From positions 1,178,001-1,242,000 of the forward strand of contig NZ_LPVZ01000020.1 of NCBI RefSeq assembly GCF_001613795.1: a stretch of 64,000 nt of DNA, written 5' to 3'. A program made the position numbers and the translations under genes. The notes under the pieces were generated by a model. It was not told the origin of the DNA and did no database searches. It worked only from the letters and a program-made list of their open reading frames with translations. Of this stretch, positions 54,998 to 64,000 are shown one piece after another (position 1 is the stretch's first letter; each line of letters starts with the position of its first letter). The DNA is from Thalassospira sp. MCCC 1A01148 (GTDB taxonomy: Bacteria; Pseudomonadota; Alphaproteobacteria; Rhodospirillales; Thalassospiraceae).

Positions 54998-56683
54998 TCA
55001 GACCTGATAACGAGGTATCTTGCAGATTTCCCGATAAAGCCCGGCGGGGTCACCATATTCCCGCTCATCGACCCCCGCACCTGTATGACCTGTGATCATC
55101 CGACGCAGTTCCTGAGACATACCGTATTCACGCGCCATCGTAACAAAACGATGCCGCCACCCGTGATTAGGCTTTACATTCGGGTCTGTAATCACCTGCC
55201 GTGCAAATTCCCGTAATCTGTTCTTTGCAGAATTCCACGACCCCCTGATCTCACCTTTGGCATTTGGCTTAAGGAACAAATAGCCGTCGTCCTGAGACCG
55301 CACAAAGTCAATGAACCCGGTCTCGACAAGGTGGGGGTGTATCGGGACCTCTCTGTATTCGCCATCCTTCACAGTTACTGTCCCATCAGGCGTTATGAAG
55401 ATCGCGAAATGTTTGCCATGGTCGATCAGATCAGACTTGCGTAACTGAACAATCTCACCCACCCGCGCCCCTGTATAAGCGCAGACCCAAGGCACCCATC
55501 GCTTTGCATTGAGAAGCTTTTGCGTCTCATTTGGCTGTGTCCGTGAATAGTTCAGGGAATGACGCAACAAAGCAACGGCCTCAGCTTCGGTAAAGCCTTT
55601 GGGCCTACTACGTTTGACCTTGGGCAGAGCAACAGTCACCCCCTTGGCAGGGTTATCTGCGATCAGGTGCTGACTTACACCCCAGTTAAAGACGGACTTC
55701 AAACCTGCCAACTCAGAATCCTTGATTGTCCGTGCTGAGATCGGCTTTCCGGTTCGGGGGTTTACATCTGAAAGTCGTTTGTCCTTGTAGCCAACAACAT
55801 CACGAGGCGTTACCTTGGTTGCGTCATCATGTCCAAGGTAGTCGATAAAGTATCGAACGGCTTTGCTGTAACTCTCGTATGTACTTACGGAGCGACCACC
55901 ATCTCGGCCAGCTTCTTTCCACCAGCCCTCCAAAAGCTGGGTGATGGTAACTTGGGGCGCGGCCTTTGTCTCAGGAGCCTTACGGTCTTCCCAGTCTGGA
56001 AAACGAGATTCGTAACTGTCAGGTGTGTAATCACCAAAGCTGTGACGTTGCAGTTTTTCTGCTGCAAGATCCATCGCAACAGCAACCTGCTCCAGTAGCT
56101 TTGCGCGGCTATCGTCATCGACAACGAGCCCACGCTTGGATAATGCAACGTCCGCAAATGCACCAAAGCGATCTTCTAGGCTTTTTCTGGTCTTAGAGGG
56201 ACTAGGGATCATCAGTTGGGCCACGCCAAACTCACCACGCAGGGCAGCTTTGTCATCAGCTTTTACCCTTCCCCATAACGATGGGGAACCCGGATCGTCT
56301 TCAAGTGCGCCTACCCAAGCCCTGTATATTTCTCCGGCAAGCGCAACAGCCTGCTTCATTGTCAGTTTTTCAGGTCCGCTCCGAATCGACTGCCAAACCC
56401 CTTCGAGATAAGCGGCAATCTGTGCCTGTCTGATTTTGGCTTCATGAGGATCACGAGTGGCAAGCGATACCTTAACGACCGATGCAGATGCACTAACCGT
56501 GCGAGAGACGATTTTGTCACCCACAGGGATAGAAAGTTTCGTACCGGAAATCTTTGGACGTATGTCAGCCGGAATACGCTGAACAAAGTATAGGATGCTT
56601 GAATCTTTACGCCGCATCGGACGGACCAACCGGAAAAGCATTGTTCCCCACCATTGTGTACCAGTTTGGTGAGGAATAACCAT
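54998..56683 (-). CDS. Tyrosine recombinase/integrase of the island
   Basis: A 561-residue phage-type integrase. An N-terminal region (YFVQRIPADIRPKI) like those of large proteobacterial integrases is followed by a SAM-like core-binding domain (QVTITQLLEGWWKEAGRDGG) and the catalytic domain. Active-site residues are Arg in YTGARVGEIVQL, His-x-x-Arg in HGWRHRFVTM and His/Tyr in ITGHTGAGVDEREYG. The start may be internal (Met at 56641). The gene lies 44 bases from the tRNA-Leu 3' end with its product suited to recombine the 18-bp core. Confidence 0.95.
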   Translation of the reverse strand: MVIPHQTGTQWWGTMLFRLVRPMRRKDSSILYFVQRIPADIRPKISGTKLSIPVGDKIVSRTVSASASVVKVSLATRDPHEAKIRQAQIAAYLEGVWQSIRSGPEKLTMKQAVALAGEIYRAWVGALEDDPGSPSLWGRVKADDKAALRGEFGVAQLMIPSPSKTRKSLEDRFGAFADVALSKRGLVVDDDSRAKLLEQVAVAMDLAAEKLQRHSFGDYTPDSYESRFPDWEDRKAPETKAAPQVTITQLLEGWWKEAGRDGGRSVSTYESYSKAVRYFIDYLGHDDATKVTPRDVVGYKDKRLSDVNPRTGKPISARTIKDSELAGLKSVFNWGVSQHLIADNPAKGVTVALPKVKRSRPKGFTEAEAVALLRHSLNYSRTQPNETQKLLNAKRWVPWVCAYTGARVGEIVQLRKSDLIDHGKHFAIFITPDGTVTVKDGEYREVPIHPHLVETGFIDFVRSQDDGYLFLKPNAKGEIRGSWNSAKNRLREFARQVITDPNVKPNHGWRHRFVTMAREYGMSQELRRMITGHTGAGVDEREYGDPAGLYREICKIPRYQV

Positions 56684-56727
56684 TTGTTTTCGGGAGGTTC
56701 CCGGTATCTCTAGGATACGCGGGAGAA

Positions 56728-56814
<87 letters not shown>

Positions 56815-56984
56815 ATAGGGGCTTGTGGTATTTGTTCGGGCGGTGTCCGCCGGAACGGGGCGGAATATACGCGGTCAGGCTTAAGTGTCAACCAACTTTT
56901 TGATGGTTTGGTGAAACTTCCTGCGCCCGATTGCAGGCACCCGCCAATTGTGCGGTTTTTCGTGGTGTTTTGCGGGTTTCGGGC

Positions 56985-58178
56985 TTACACCGCGTGGTCG
57001 AACAAATAGGCCAGAACACCGTTCAAACGGTTCCTGCCCTGATCGGTGGCGCGTAGTCCTGACGAATCACAGATCAGATCACCGGACTCGATCAGGGTTT
57101 CCAACCGGTCACCTGCCAGAACATCACGCGGTCCCTTGCCGATAATGCGCTTAAACCGTTCCGTCGGGATGGTTTCGTTAAGCCTGAGGCCCATCATCAC
57201 CATTTCAAGCAGGCGTTCATCAGCCTCGAGCGCGGTTTCTTCCTGTGTGCCATGACCATGCTTTTCCACCCGGTCCAGCCAGATATCTGGCGCACGGTGA
57301 CGCCTAACCGCCATCGGCGTGGTGTTGCCACTGGCCCCGACCACCGCTTCGCGGCCATGTGCGCCGGGGCCAATGCCCAGATAATCGCCATAGCGCCAGT
57401 AAACCAGGTTATGGCGGCTTTCCTGCCCCGGTTTGGCGTGGTTGGACACCTCGTAACAGCGATAGCCGGCACGCTCGGTTTCTTCCTGGGTGATCTCATA
57501 AAGTTCGGTCGCAAGATCTTCGTCCGGCACGACCAGATCACCGCGCTGATGCAGGGTATAGAACTGTGTGCCCGGCTCGATGGTCAGCTGATAGAGCGAG
57601 ATATGGCCATTGGCGATGCCAAGCCCTTCGCGCAGCTCCGCCCGCCAGGCCTTGGGATCGTGTTCCGGGCGGGCATAGATCAGATCAAACGAAAAACGAT
57701 CAAACACCGATGTCGCAACATCCAGGGCCCGCATGGCTTCCTCGGCACTGTGCAGGCGACCAAGGAACTTCAGATCGCGGTCATTAAGCGCCTGAATGCC
57801 AATCGATACCCGGTTGATCCCGTTGGCGGCAAAGGCCGAAAACCGGTCAATTTCGACCGTGCCCGGATTGGCTTCCAGCGTGATTTCCAGATCATCCGTC
57901 ACCGACCAGAAAGATTTGATGTCCTCGATCAAGGCCCCGGCGGTTTCCGGGTCCATCAGGGAGGGTGTGCCGCCACCAAAAAAGACAGATCCCACCGTCC
58001 GCCCCGGATGGCGGGCCGCACCATGGGCAAGCTCGGCCCGGAGTGCGGTGCGCCAGCGCGCATGATCAACACTGTTCGCAACATGACTGTTGAAATCGCA
58101 ATACGGGCATTTCGACAGGCAGAACGGCCAGTGGATATAGATGCCAAACGGCACGGTTTCACTTGAGGCTGCGGACAC
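56985..58178 (-). CDS. hemW: Radical SAM protein HemW (coproporphyrinogen oxidase-like)
   Basis: Radical SAM protein with the CxxxCxxC cluster motif in PFCLSKCPYCDFNSHV, followed by FFGGGTPSLM and the SAM-binding LEANPGTVE. It resembles HemN but the 397-residue length and single-Cys-cluster start fit HemW, now seen as a heme chaperone rather than a coproporphyrinogen dehydrogenase. It is the last of rph-rdgB-hemW, all leftward. The spacing to rdgB is 108 bases. Confidence 0.93.
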   Translation of the reverse strand: MSAASSETVPFGIYIHWPFCLSKCPYCDFNSHVANSVDHARWRTALRAELAHGAARHPGRTVGSVFFGGGTPSLMDPETAGALIEDIKSFWSVTDDLEITLEANPGTVEIDRFSAFAANGINRVSIGIQALNDRDLKFLGRLHSAEEAMRALDVATSVFDRFSFDLIYARPEHDPKAWRAELREGLGIANGHISLYQLTIEPGTQFYTLHQRGDLVVPDEDLATELYEITQEETERAGYRCYEVSNHAKPGQESRHNLVYWRYGDYLGIGPGAHGREAVVGASGNTTPMAVRRHRAPDIWLDRVEKHGHGTQEETALEADERLLEMVMMGLRLNETIPTERFKRIIGKGPRDVLAGDRLETLIESGDLICDSSGLRATDQGRNRLNGVLAYLFDHAV

Positions 58179-58285
58179 GCGGGACTCTTTTCAAACGCGG
58201 AAATGTTGGCCAATAAATTAACACGCACCGCCGATGATGACATCCGCGATGCGTGCATGGGTTTAATGCGGGGAAATGCCCCGGA

Positions 58286-58885
58286 TCAGTCTTCGAAGCA
58301 GGCCTTGACCAGCTGGGCAAAGGCATCGGCCCGGTGGCTCATTTCATGCTTTTTCGCCGGGTCCATTTCGCCAAAGGTTTCCTCGAAACCATTTGGCTGG
58401 AAGATCGGGTCATAGCCAAAGCCGTGAGCACCGCGTTTTGGCCAGACGATTTCGCCTTCAACCCGGCCTTCGAAATTCTCGACATGCCCGTCCGGCCAGG
58501 CCAGCGACAAGGCACAAATAAACGACGCACGACGATCCGGATGGTTGCCAATGCCGTTCTGGACCTTTTCCATCGCCATGTCGAAATCCTTGTCCGGCCC
58601 GGCCCAGCGCGCGGAATAAATCCCCGGTGCGCCATCAAGGGCCGAAACCGCAAGACCACTGTCATCGGCAAGGGCCGGAAGATTGGCGCCATTGGCCGCA
58701 GCGGTTGATTTCAGCTGCGCATTGCCAATGAAGGTTTTTTCGGTTTCTTCGGGTTCTGGAAGATCAAGTTCACCGGCCGAGAACACCTCGATCCCGAGCG
58801 GTGCAAGCAGTTCGGCGATTTCCTTGATCTTGCCTTTGTTGTGGCTGGCGATGACGAGTTTTTTTTCCGTGAAACGACGGGCCAT
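58286..58885 (-). CDS. rdgB: Non-canonical purine NTP pyrophosphatase (ITPase)
   Basis: Hydrolyses dITP, dXTP and related NTPs. The family motifs are [15 protein letters not shown] near the start, [40 protein letters not shown] and the C-terminal [17 protein letters not shown] with EMSHRADAF. The ATG at 58885 is used; the frame is open to 58945 but the family start is at MARRFTEKK. It follows rph by 75 bases, the usual alphaproteobacterial order. Confidence 0.95.
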   Translation of the reverse strand: MARRFTEKKLVIASHNKGKIKEIAELLAPLGIEVFSAGELDLPEPEETEKTFIGNAQLKSTAAANGANLPALADDSGLAVSALDGAPGIYSARWAGPDKDFDMAMEKVQNGIGNHPDRRASFICALSLAWPDGHVENFEGRVEGEIVWPKRGAHGFGYDPIFQPNGFEETFGEMDPAKKHEMSHRADAFAQLVKACFED

Positions 58886-58960
58886 GGTCTTGCCTGAAAT
58901 ACGATATCCAACAGATGCGAGAAGCGGCAGGTGGGTGCCTGCCATTGAAATTACTCTGCC

Positions 58961-59677
58961 CTAAAGGCCAAGGGCCTCTCGCTGTTTGGCGAACAATTCC
59001 TTGCAGCCTTTTTCGGCCAGCGCGAACATTTGGTCATAGGACGCGCGATCAAACGGAACGTCTTCGGCGGTTGCCTGTACCTCGACGATGCCGCCATTGC
59101 CCGCCAGCACGAAGTTGGCGTCAGCCCCGGCATTGCTGTCTTCGGCGTAATCAAGGTCGAGTACCGCTTCACCTTCATAGATACCGCACGAAATGGCAGC
59201 AACCGGCTGGGTCAGCGGGATTTCCTTGATCAGGCCAAGGCGGCGCACGCCCTGAAATGCCAGATGGGCAGCAACATACGCGCCCGTGATCGATGCGGTA
59301 CGTGTACCGCCATCGGCCTGAATGACATCACAATCAAGGCGCATCTGCATTTCACCCATCGCCTTCATGTCGGCAACCGCACGGATCGAACGACCGATCA
59401 GACGCTGGATTTCCTGGGTACGGCCAGACTGGCTACCGCGCGCTGCTTCGCGGTTCATGCGGCTATCGGTTGCGCGTGGCAGCATGCCGTATTCCGCAGT
59501 GATCCATCCCTTGCCGGAATTGCGCATCCAGCCCGGCACCTTGTCTTCGACCGTGGCGGTACAGATCACATGCGTGTCGCCGAATTTGATCAGGCAGGAG
59601 CCTTCGGCATATTTGGAAATGCCGGTTTCAATCGTCACATCGCGAAGCTGATCGGGGGTACGGCCGGAAGGGCGCAT
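58961..59677 (-). CDS. rph: Ribonuclease PH
   Basis: Phosphorolytic 3' exonuclease that trims tRNA precursors. Visible motifs are [58 protein letters not shown] and [20 protein letters not shown]. The ATG at 59677 has AGAGG about ten bases upstream and gives the normal 238 residues. The longer frame to 59854 has no family support. A perfect 26-base dyad sits 26 bases upstream of the start. Confidence 0.96.
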   Translation of the reverse strand: MRPSGRTPDQLRDVTIETGISKYAEGSCLIKFGDTHVICTATVEDKVPGWMRNSGKGWITAEYGMLPRATDSRMNREAARGSQSGRTQEIQRLIGRSIRAVADMKAMGEMQMRLDCDVIQADGGTRTASITGAYVAAHLAFQGVRRLGLIKEIPLTQPVAAISCGIYEGEAVLDLDYAEDSNAGADANFVLAGNGGIVEVQATAEDVPFDRASYDQMFALAEKGCKELFAKQREALGL

Positions 59678-59702
59678 AAGATGGAACCTCTTGGTTGTTT
59701 TA

Positions 59703-59728
59703 GCGGTGTTCAGAGATCTGAACACCGC
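59703..59728 (-). promoter_or_regulatory. Perfect hairpin in the rph leader
   Basis: The 11-bp arms gcggtgttcag (59703-59713) and ctgaacaccgc (59718-59728) enclose a four-base loop. On the minus strand the stem ends 25 bases before the rph ATG and is followed by TAAAAC, not a T run. It may be an RNA control hairpin or an operator. Confidence 0.6.
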
Positions 59729-59880
59729 AAATTTGTCCTGTGAAATTTGGCCCAAAGTAAGATGTGACCTGGCAAACGTCCAGCAGTTTCCCCGCATGTT
59801 TTTATCCGTTCTGGTGCAATGCAGACAAACCAACACCTTGAGGCAATTTCGCAAGCCCGGCGTTGTATTCGGTCGTGCAA

Positions 59881-59908
59881 TTGACGCAATGCGTTTGCCT
59901 GACTAAAT
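59881..59908 (+). promoter_or_regulatory. Promoter of hrcA-grpE
   Basis: TTGACG (59881-59886) and CTAAAT (59903-59908) are 16 bases apart, 41 bases before the hrcA ATG. This is a reasonable sigma-70-type promoter. No CIRCE repeat is visible in the 271 bases between rph and hrcA. Confidence 0.5.
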
Positions 59909-59948
59909 TCTGTTCAGTTTCACGACAATAGGGCCCGAAGCAAACCAG

Positions 59949-61007
59949 ATGGCGCATTTTGACGATACATTGCTGGGCGACATGAATGCGCGGTCACGTG
60001 AAGTGTTCCGCCAGATTGTCGATGCCTATGTCGAAACCGGCGAACCGATCGGCTCGCGGTCCATTGCGCGGCGCATGTCGGAAAACCTCTCGGCTGCGAC
60101 CATTCGCAATGTCATGTCCGATCTTGAGGAAATGGGTCTGCTGGTCGCACCGCACATTTCGGCCGGTCGCCTGCCCAGTGAAAAGGGCCTGCGTCTTTTT
60201 GTGAATGCATTGATGGAGGTCGGCGACCTTCCCAATGCCGAACGAGACCAACTGACGAAAAACTGCGAACAGGCGGGTTATTCCCTTGATCAGATGCTGG
60301 GCGAAGCAACCACGATGTTGTCGGGCCTGTCGCGCTGTGCCGGACTGGTGGTCGCACCCAAGACCGATGGCATTCGCTTAAAACAGATCGAATTTGTCGC
60401 CCTGTCACCGGGCAAGGTTCTGGCCGTTCTGGTCTCGGAAAACGGCAATGTGGAAAACCGAATCCTTGATGTCCCGGCGGATTTGCCCGCCTCGGCATTG
60501 ACAGAAGCAGCAAATTATCTAAATACCCGGTTGGCTGGAAAGACGCTTGATGATGCGCGCCTTCTGATTACCCAGGAGCGTGATCGCCTCAAACAAGAGC
60601 TTGATGATCTTTCCGCCAATCTGATTGATGCGGGCCTGGCAACATGGGCTGGCGGGGTCAAGGGATCGTCCCTGATTGTGAAAGGGCAATCCCAGCTGCT
60701 GGAAAATATCGATACGATTGAACAGCTTGAGACCGTCCGCCGTTTGTTCAACGTGCTTGAAGCCCGCGATCAGATGATAGAATTGCTCGATGTGACGACG
60801 GATGCCCAGGGCGTTCAGATTTTCATCGGGTCGGAGAACAAACTGTTCGGCGGATCGGGTCTTTCGATGGTGATTTCGCCCTATCAGAATGCTGAAGGCA
60901 GCATTGTGGGTGCAATCGGGGTTGTCGGACCGACCCGGATCAATTATGCCCGGATCATTCCGCTGGTCGATTACACCGCCAAGCTGGTCGGTCGACTGAT
61001 TGGATAA
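59949..61007 (+). CDS. hrcA: Heat-shock repressor HrcA
   Basis: Represses heat-shock genes through the CIRCE operator, with GroEL helping it fold. The N-terminal winged HTH is clear (REVFRQIVDAYVETGEPIGS, then SAATIRNVMSDLEEMGLL), and the central GAF-like region and C-terminal FIGSENKLFGGSGLSMVISP with GVVGPTRINYARIIPLVDY match the family. Length 352 is normal. It is first of hrcA-grpE. CIRCE was not found in this window, so its targets (usually groESL) are elsewhere. Confidence 0.95.
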   Translation: MAHFDDTLLGDMNARSREVFRQIVDAYVETGEPIGSRSIARRMSENLSAATIRNVMSDLEEMGLLVAPHISAGRLPSEKGLRLFVNALMEVGDLPNAERDQLTKNCEQAGYSLDQMLGEATTMLSGLSRCAGLVVAPKTDGIRLKQIEFVALSPGKVLAVLVSENGNVENRILDVPADLPASALTEAANYLNTRLAGKTLDDARLLITQERDRLKQELDDLSANLIDAGLATWAGGVKGSSLIVKGQSQLLENIDTIEQLETVRRLFNVLEARDQMIELLDVTTDAQGVQIFIGSENKLFGGSGLSMVISPYQNAEGSIVGAIGVVGPTRINYARIIPLVDYTAKLVGRLIG

Positions 61008-61058
61008 ATCGCGGCGCTGCGTGTCAGGCCGCATAACGTGAAAGTAGCAAGGTTAGCC

Positions 61059-61700
61059 ATGTCGGAAACCGCAAAGAACACTCCGGAAGATCTGCACGAC
61101 GTCAATGCAGAGGAAACCGCTTCTGAAGAGGTCGCAGCAGAGGCGACCGAGGAAGAGCTCGAAGATGCCGCCCTTCAGGACCCGGTCGAGGCGCTTGAAG
61201 CCGAAGTCGCAGAACTCAAAGACCGTCTGCTGCGTCAGGCCGCCGAGGTGGAAAACACCCGCCGCCGCGCCAAAAAAGACGTCGAGGATGCCGGCAACTA
61301 CGCCATCACAAAATTTGCCCGCGACCTTCTGGATGTCAGCGACAACCTGCGTCGCGCCCTTGATGCCGCCGGTGACACGTCAGATGCCGATCCGGCAATG
61401 AAAACGCTGGTCGATGGTGTCGAGATGACCGAACAGGCCCTGCAAAAGGCCCTTGAAAAGAACGGCATCGAAAAGCTCGAGCCGCTTGGCGAAAAGCTTG
61501 ATCCGAACAAACATCAGGCCGTGTTTGAACTGCCGCATCCGGAATATCCGGACGGCCATGTCGCACAGGTCATGCAGGCCGGTTACGTGCTCAAGGGGCG
61601 CTTGCTGCGTCCGGCCATGGTTGGTGTCACCAAAAACCCGGCCGGCGAAAAACCAAGCCAGGACGATACCCCGGGCGGCAATGTCGATACCTCTGCCTGA
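61059..61700 (+). CDS. grpE: Nucleotide exchange factor GrpE
   Basis: Releases ADP from DnaK. A long acidic, coiled-coil N-terminus (EEVAAEATEEELEDAALQDP) is followed by the dimerisation helices (ENTRRRAKKDVEDAGNYAIT) and the C-terminal beta domain ending HVAQVMQAGYVLKGRLLRPA. The ATG at 61059 with an upstream AAGG is preferred over the in-frame GTG at 61038. It is 51 bases after hrcA and closed by the terminator at 61751. Confidence 0.95.
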   Translation: MSETAKNTPEDLHDVNAEETASEEVAAEATEEELEDAALQDPVEALEAEVAELKDRLLRQAAEVENTRRRAKKDVEDAGNYAITKFARDLLDVSDNLRRALDAAGDTSDADPAMKTLVDGVEMTEQALQKALEKNGIEKLEPLGEKLDPNKHQAVFELPHPEYPDGHVAQVMQAGYVLKGRLLRPAMVGVTKNPAGEKPSQDDTPGGNVDTSA

Positions 61701-61750
61701 TCGGCAGAAAAATCTCAGATAAACCGGTTAAAGCGGATCGGTTTCGCATT

Positions 61751-61784
61751 CACCCCTGCCAGACAGACTTGGCGGGGGTGTTTT
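61751..61784 (+). terminator. Terminator after grpE
   Basis: The arms cacccctgcca (61751-61761) and tggcgggggtg (61770-61780) pair with one G-T wobble and are followed by TTTTG. Confidence 0.88.
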
Positions 61785-61832
61785 GTTTGCATTAGGCTAC
61801 CGCTACCCGACACCAGCACAGGACCGCACCCC

Positions 61833-62579
61833 ATGCCGCTTCGTCCCAACTTGATCGACATCCTGCGCGATGAAAACGCCCCGATTGTCATCCTTACGGG
61901 GGCGGGCATTTCCAAGGAAAGCGGGTTGCATACTTTCCGCGACGCGGACGGTATCTGGGCGAAATACGATATTTCCGAGGTCGCAACGCCCGAGGCCTTC
62001 ATTGCCAATCCCGATCTGGTGCATCATTTCTATAATGACCGCCGTTCCGGGTTACATGACCCCGATGTCGTGCCCAATGCCGCCCATCTGGCCCTGGCAC
62101 GGCTGGAGGCCGAATGGCCAGGTGATGTGTTGCTGGTGACGCAAAACATCGACGATCTGCATGGCCGGGCCGGGTCAAAAAACCTGATCCACATGCATGG
62201 TGAACTTCTGAAAATCCGCTGTAATCACTGTGATCTGCTTACCGATTGGCCGGGCGACCTTGCCAAGGAAACGCCATGTCCAGGTTGCAGCAAAGCCGGT
62301 GGATTGCGCCCGCATGTCGTGTGGTTTGGCGAAATGCCCCTTGAGATGGAACGCATTTATGCCGCCCTTGGCGCATGCGGGCTTTTTATCTCGATCGGGA
62401 CATCAGGCAATGTCTATCCGGCAGCCGGGTTCGTTCAGGTCGCCCATGAAGAAGCCGGTGCCGAAACGGTCGAGCTCAATCTCGAACCCAGTTCGGGTGC
62501 CACCAGTTTTGATCACAGCACCTATGGCCCCGCCACCGAACTTGTCCCGGCCTTCGTTGCCGCCCTGCTCGGTGATTGA
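61833..62579 (+). CDS. cobB: NAD-dependent protein deacylase (sirtuin)
   Basis: Sirtuin that removes acyl groups from lysines. NAD-binding GAGISKESGLHTFRD, catalytic TQNIDDLHGRAG with the His in IHMHGEL, and zinc Cys pairs CNHC and CPGC are present. The FYNDRRSG segment resembles the Tyr/Arg pair of CobB that favours succinyl-lysine. Length 248 is normal. It is convergent with the ArsR regulator. Confidence 0.92.
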   Translation: MPLRPNLIDILRDENAPIVILTGAGISKESGLHTFRDADGIWAKYDISEVATPEAFIANPDLVHHFYNDRRSGLHDPDVVPNAAHLALARLEAEWPGDVLLVTQNIDDLHGRAGSKNLIHMHGELLKIRCNHCDLLTDWPGDLAKETPCPGCSKAGGLRPHVVWFGEMPLEMERIYAALGACGLFISIGTSGNVYPAAGFVQVAHEEAGAETVELNLEPSSGATSFDHSTYGPATELVPAFVAALLGD

Positions 62580-62587
62580 TAGCTGGC

Positions 62588-63268
62588 CTAGGGGTTTATC
62601 AAGTCCCGAAATGACTTCTCGCCGGTATCACTGAATCGCACGATCCGCGACTCCGGCACCCGCCGGGCCCAGCCAAGGTCATAAAACCGGTCCAGCAGGG
62701 CCGCCCCAAATGACCCCGCCAGATGCGATTGCCGGGCACTCCAATCCAGACATTCCCGGCACAACGGCCGACGCTTGGCGCGCAAGCCATCCAGATCGAT
62801 GCCAAACATGGTGGCAAAATCTATGCCGGCCGGGGTCAGGGCAACCCCATTCACATCGCTTGCAATCAGCTTGCGTTTGGCAAGGCCATCAAACAGCGCA
62901 ACCCCCATATCCCCGGCCAGATGGTCATAACAAACGCGTGCCTTGCGCAGTTCCGGGTACTTGGGCCCGGTACGCACGCGGTTATGCCCGACCCGGTTGG
63001 CAATCCCCATCAGGACTTCCAATGCCTCGACAATATCGGGGCCCGAAAGCGTGAAATAACGATGCCGCCCCTGTTTGCGCGGCACAACGATCTGCCCGCT
63101 CTCAAGCTTTGCCAGATGCGAGCTGGCGGTTTGTGGCGTTACACCGGCTTCTTGCGCCAGCTCGGCCGCGGTCAATGCCCGGCCACTCATGAGGACTGTC
63201 AGCATGTTTGCGCGCGCCGGATCGCCAAGCAATGCGGCCACGCGGGCGATATCGGGTCCTTCTTTCAT
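62588..63268 (-). CDS. ArsR-family transcriptional regulator
   Basis: A winged-HTH regulator: LGDPARANMLTVLMSGRALT, recognition helix TPQTASSHLAKLESGQIV and wing RKQGRHRYFTL. It is about twice the usual ArsR length (226): the second half has its own domain (LCRECLDWSARQSHLAGSFG) with no metal-site Cys pair of the ArsR type. It is divergent from the NIPSNAP/monooxygenase pair and probably regulates it. Confidence 0.88.
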   Translation of the reverse strand: MKEGPDIARVAALLGDPARANMLTVLMSGRALTAAELAQEAGVTPQTASSHLAKLESGQIVVPRKQGRHRYFTLSGPDIVEALEVLMGIANRVGHNRVRTGPKYPELRKARVCYDHLAGDMGVALFDGLAKRKLIASDVNGVALTPAGIDFATMFGIDLDGLRAKRRPLCRECLDWSARQSHLAGSFGAALLDRFYDLGWARRVPESRIVRFSDTGEKSFRDLINP

Positions 63269-63358
63269 AGTTCGATGCTAATCGAAGCATTGATGCACAG
63301 CAATCGGGATAATGGGCCGCGTCACCAAACAAGATGTTTCTCCTGAAAGGACGCTGTC

Positions 63359-63700
63359 ATGATCACCTGTTTCATTCGCTATGAAATCGACCCGTACAAA
63401 AAAGATGCCTTCATGGAATATGCCCGCAACTGGGGGCAGGCCATTCCGCGCTGCGGGGCCGACCTTGTCGGCTATTTCGCCCCGCATGAAGGTTCGGTCT
63501 CAACCGCTTATGGTATCTATCATCTGCCCGATCTGGCATCATACGAAGCCTATCGTGCGCGGCTGAAGGACGATCCGCTGGGACGGGAAAACTATGAATT
63601 TTCCCAACGCGAAAAATTCATCCTGCGCGAAGAACGCCAGTTTCTGAAAATCGCCTCGACACCACACGCTGGCCCGCATAAGGAGTTGATCAAACCATGA
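63359..63700 (+). CDS. NIPSNAP family protein
   Basis: A small dimeric alpha-beta barrel protein of the NIPSNAP family (MITCFIRYEIDPYKKDAFME, then YFAPHEGSVSTAYGIYHLPD). Family roles are not settled. It overlaps the following monooxygenase start by four bases (ATGA), so the two are probably made together, and it is divergent from the ArsR-type gene. Confidence 0.85.
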   Translation: MITCFIRYEIDPYKKDAFMEYARNWGQAIPRCGADLVGYFAPHEGSVSTAYGIYHLPDLASYEAYRARLKDDPLGRENYEFSQREKFILREERQFLKIASTPHAGPHKELIKP

Positions 63701-64000
63701 TTGCCGTCATTTTCGAAGTCACACCGCGCGAAGGGCACTATGACGATTACCTTGCGATTGCCGGCGATCTCAAACCCGTGCTTGAAACCATGGATGGCTT
63801 TATCTCGATCGAGCGATTTCAAAGCCTGACCAATCCGGGCAAGGTTTTGTCGCTGTCCTTCTGGCGCGATGAGGACGCCATTGCCGCCTGGCGCAATCTG
63901 GGCGAGCACCGCACAGCCCAGATCAAGGGACGGCACAAGATTTTTGAAGATTACCGTTTGCGGGTGGCTGGCGTGATCCGGGATTACGGCCTTCATGACC
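63697..64000 (+). CDS. Antibiotic biosynthesis monooxygenase-domain protein (3' end missing)
   Basis: The 101 residues present begin MIAVIFEVTPREGHYDDYLA and include FISIERFQSLTNPGKVLSLS and FWRDEDAIAAWRNLGEHR, which match the ABM ferredoxin-like fold (PF03992). It continues past the right edge, so its length and stop are unknown. Such proteins range from heme-degrading enzymes to small-molecule oxygenases; no substrate can be given. It is coupled to the NIPSNAP gene. Confidence 0.85.
   Translation, partial: MIAVIFEVTPREGHYDDYLAIAGDLKPVLETMDGFISIERFQSLTNPGKVLSLSFWRDEDAIAAWRNLGEHRTAQIKGRHKIFEDYRLRVAGVIRDYGLHD

Noticed and set aside
59678-59948. CIRCE operator upstream of hrcA
   Set aside because: The 9-bp arms TTAGCACTC/GAGTGCTAA are not present here nor upstream of dnaK.

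Overview
The window reads as an ordinary stretch of an alphaproteobacterial chromosome, most likely Rhodospirillales and Thalassospira-like. That placement is inference: it rests on protein flavour, moderately high GC, and gene neighbourhoods common in alphaproteobacteria (trpB-trpA-accD-folC, dnaK-dnaJ-dapB, DUF2244 next to nth, hemW-rdgB-rph divergent from hrcA-grpE, kdsD-lptCAB-rpoN-hpf-ptsN). No ribosomal RNA or species marker was available to confirm it. One 10.35-kb stretch (about 46375-56744) is foreign.

Layout. 1-3413: the tail of a response regulator, then a tightly packed exopolysaccharide fragment (sugar-phosphate transferase, outer-membrane beta-barrel, export lipid-side protein). 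3655-6006: a thiamine-diphosphate enzyme convergent with an MTA/SAH nucleosidase-type gene. 6099-6175: tRNA-Arg(CCG). 6326-11448: a membrane class III cyclase, a small MITE-like inverted-repeat element, a lipoprotein hydrolase, a coiled-coil protein, an orphan ABC ATPase and a CHCC zinc-finger protein. 11597-15932: trpB-trpA-accD-folC. 15933-21331: a hydrolase, a membrane protein, polA and dapB, with a perfect two-way terminator between the last two. 21402-24790: dnaJ and dnaK with a likely heat-shock promoter. 24968-33240: DUF2244, a glycosyltransferase, nth, then an LpoA/RsmI/YraN/DolP-type envelope cluster interrupted by a DUF2000/AraC pair, and a SirB1-like gene. 33909-38869: a PfkB-family kinase, typA and an AmpG-type permease, each with its own terminator. 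39004-46199: ptsN, hpf, rpoN, lptB, lptA, lptC, kdsD and a short RNase D, all leftward. 56985-61700: hemW, rdgB, rph, then hrcA-grpE. 61833-64000: a sirtuin, an ArsR regulator, and a NIPSNAP/monooxygenase pair running off the edge.

The foreign stretch is a small integrative element in the 3' end of tRNA-Leu(CAG). An 18-bp direct repeat of the tRNA 3' end marks both boundaries. A tyrosine integrase lies next to the intact tRNA, and the tRNA's probable terminator hairpin has been pushed 10.35 kb away to the far boundary. Cargo is a complete type I restriction-modification system (hsdR-hsdM-hsdS), a serine recombinase behind an operator-rich promoter, and a compact operon of a DUF3102 protein, a previously overlooked 34-codon gene and an RNase HI with an Asp-to-His change at its fourth active-site position. 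No conjugation or capsid gene is present, so the element would need help to move. A 500-bp non-coding block with several inverted repeats lies between the RNase H and recombinase genes and is the least explained part of the window.

No CRISPR array, reverse transcriptase, rRNA or recognised antiphage system other than the type I enzyme was seen.
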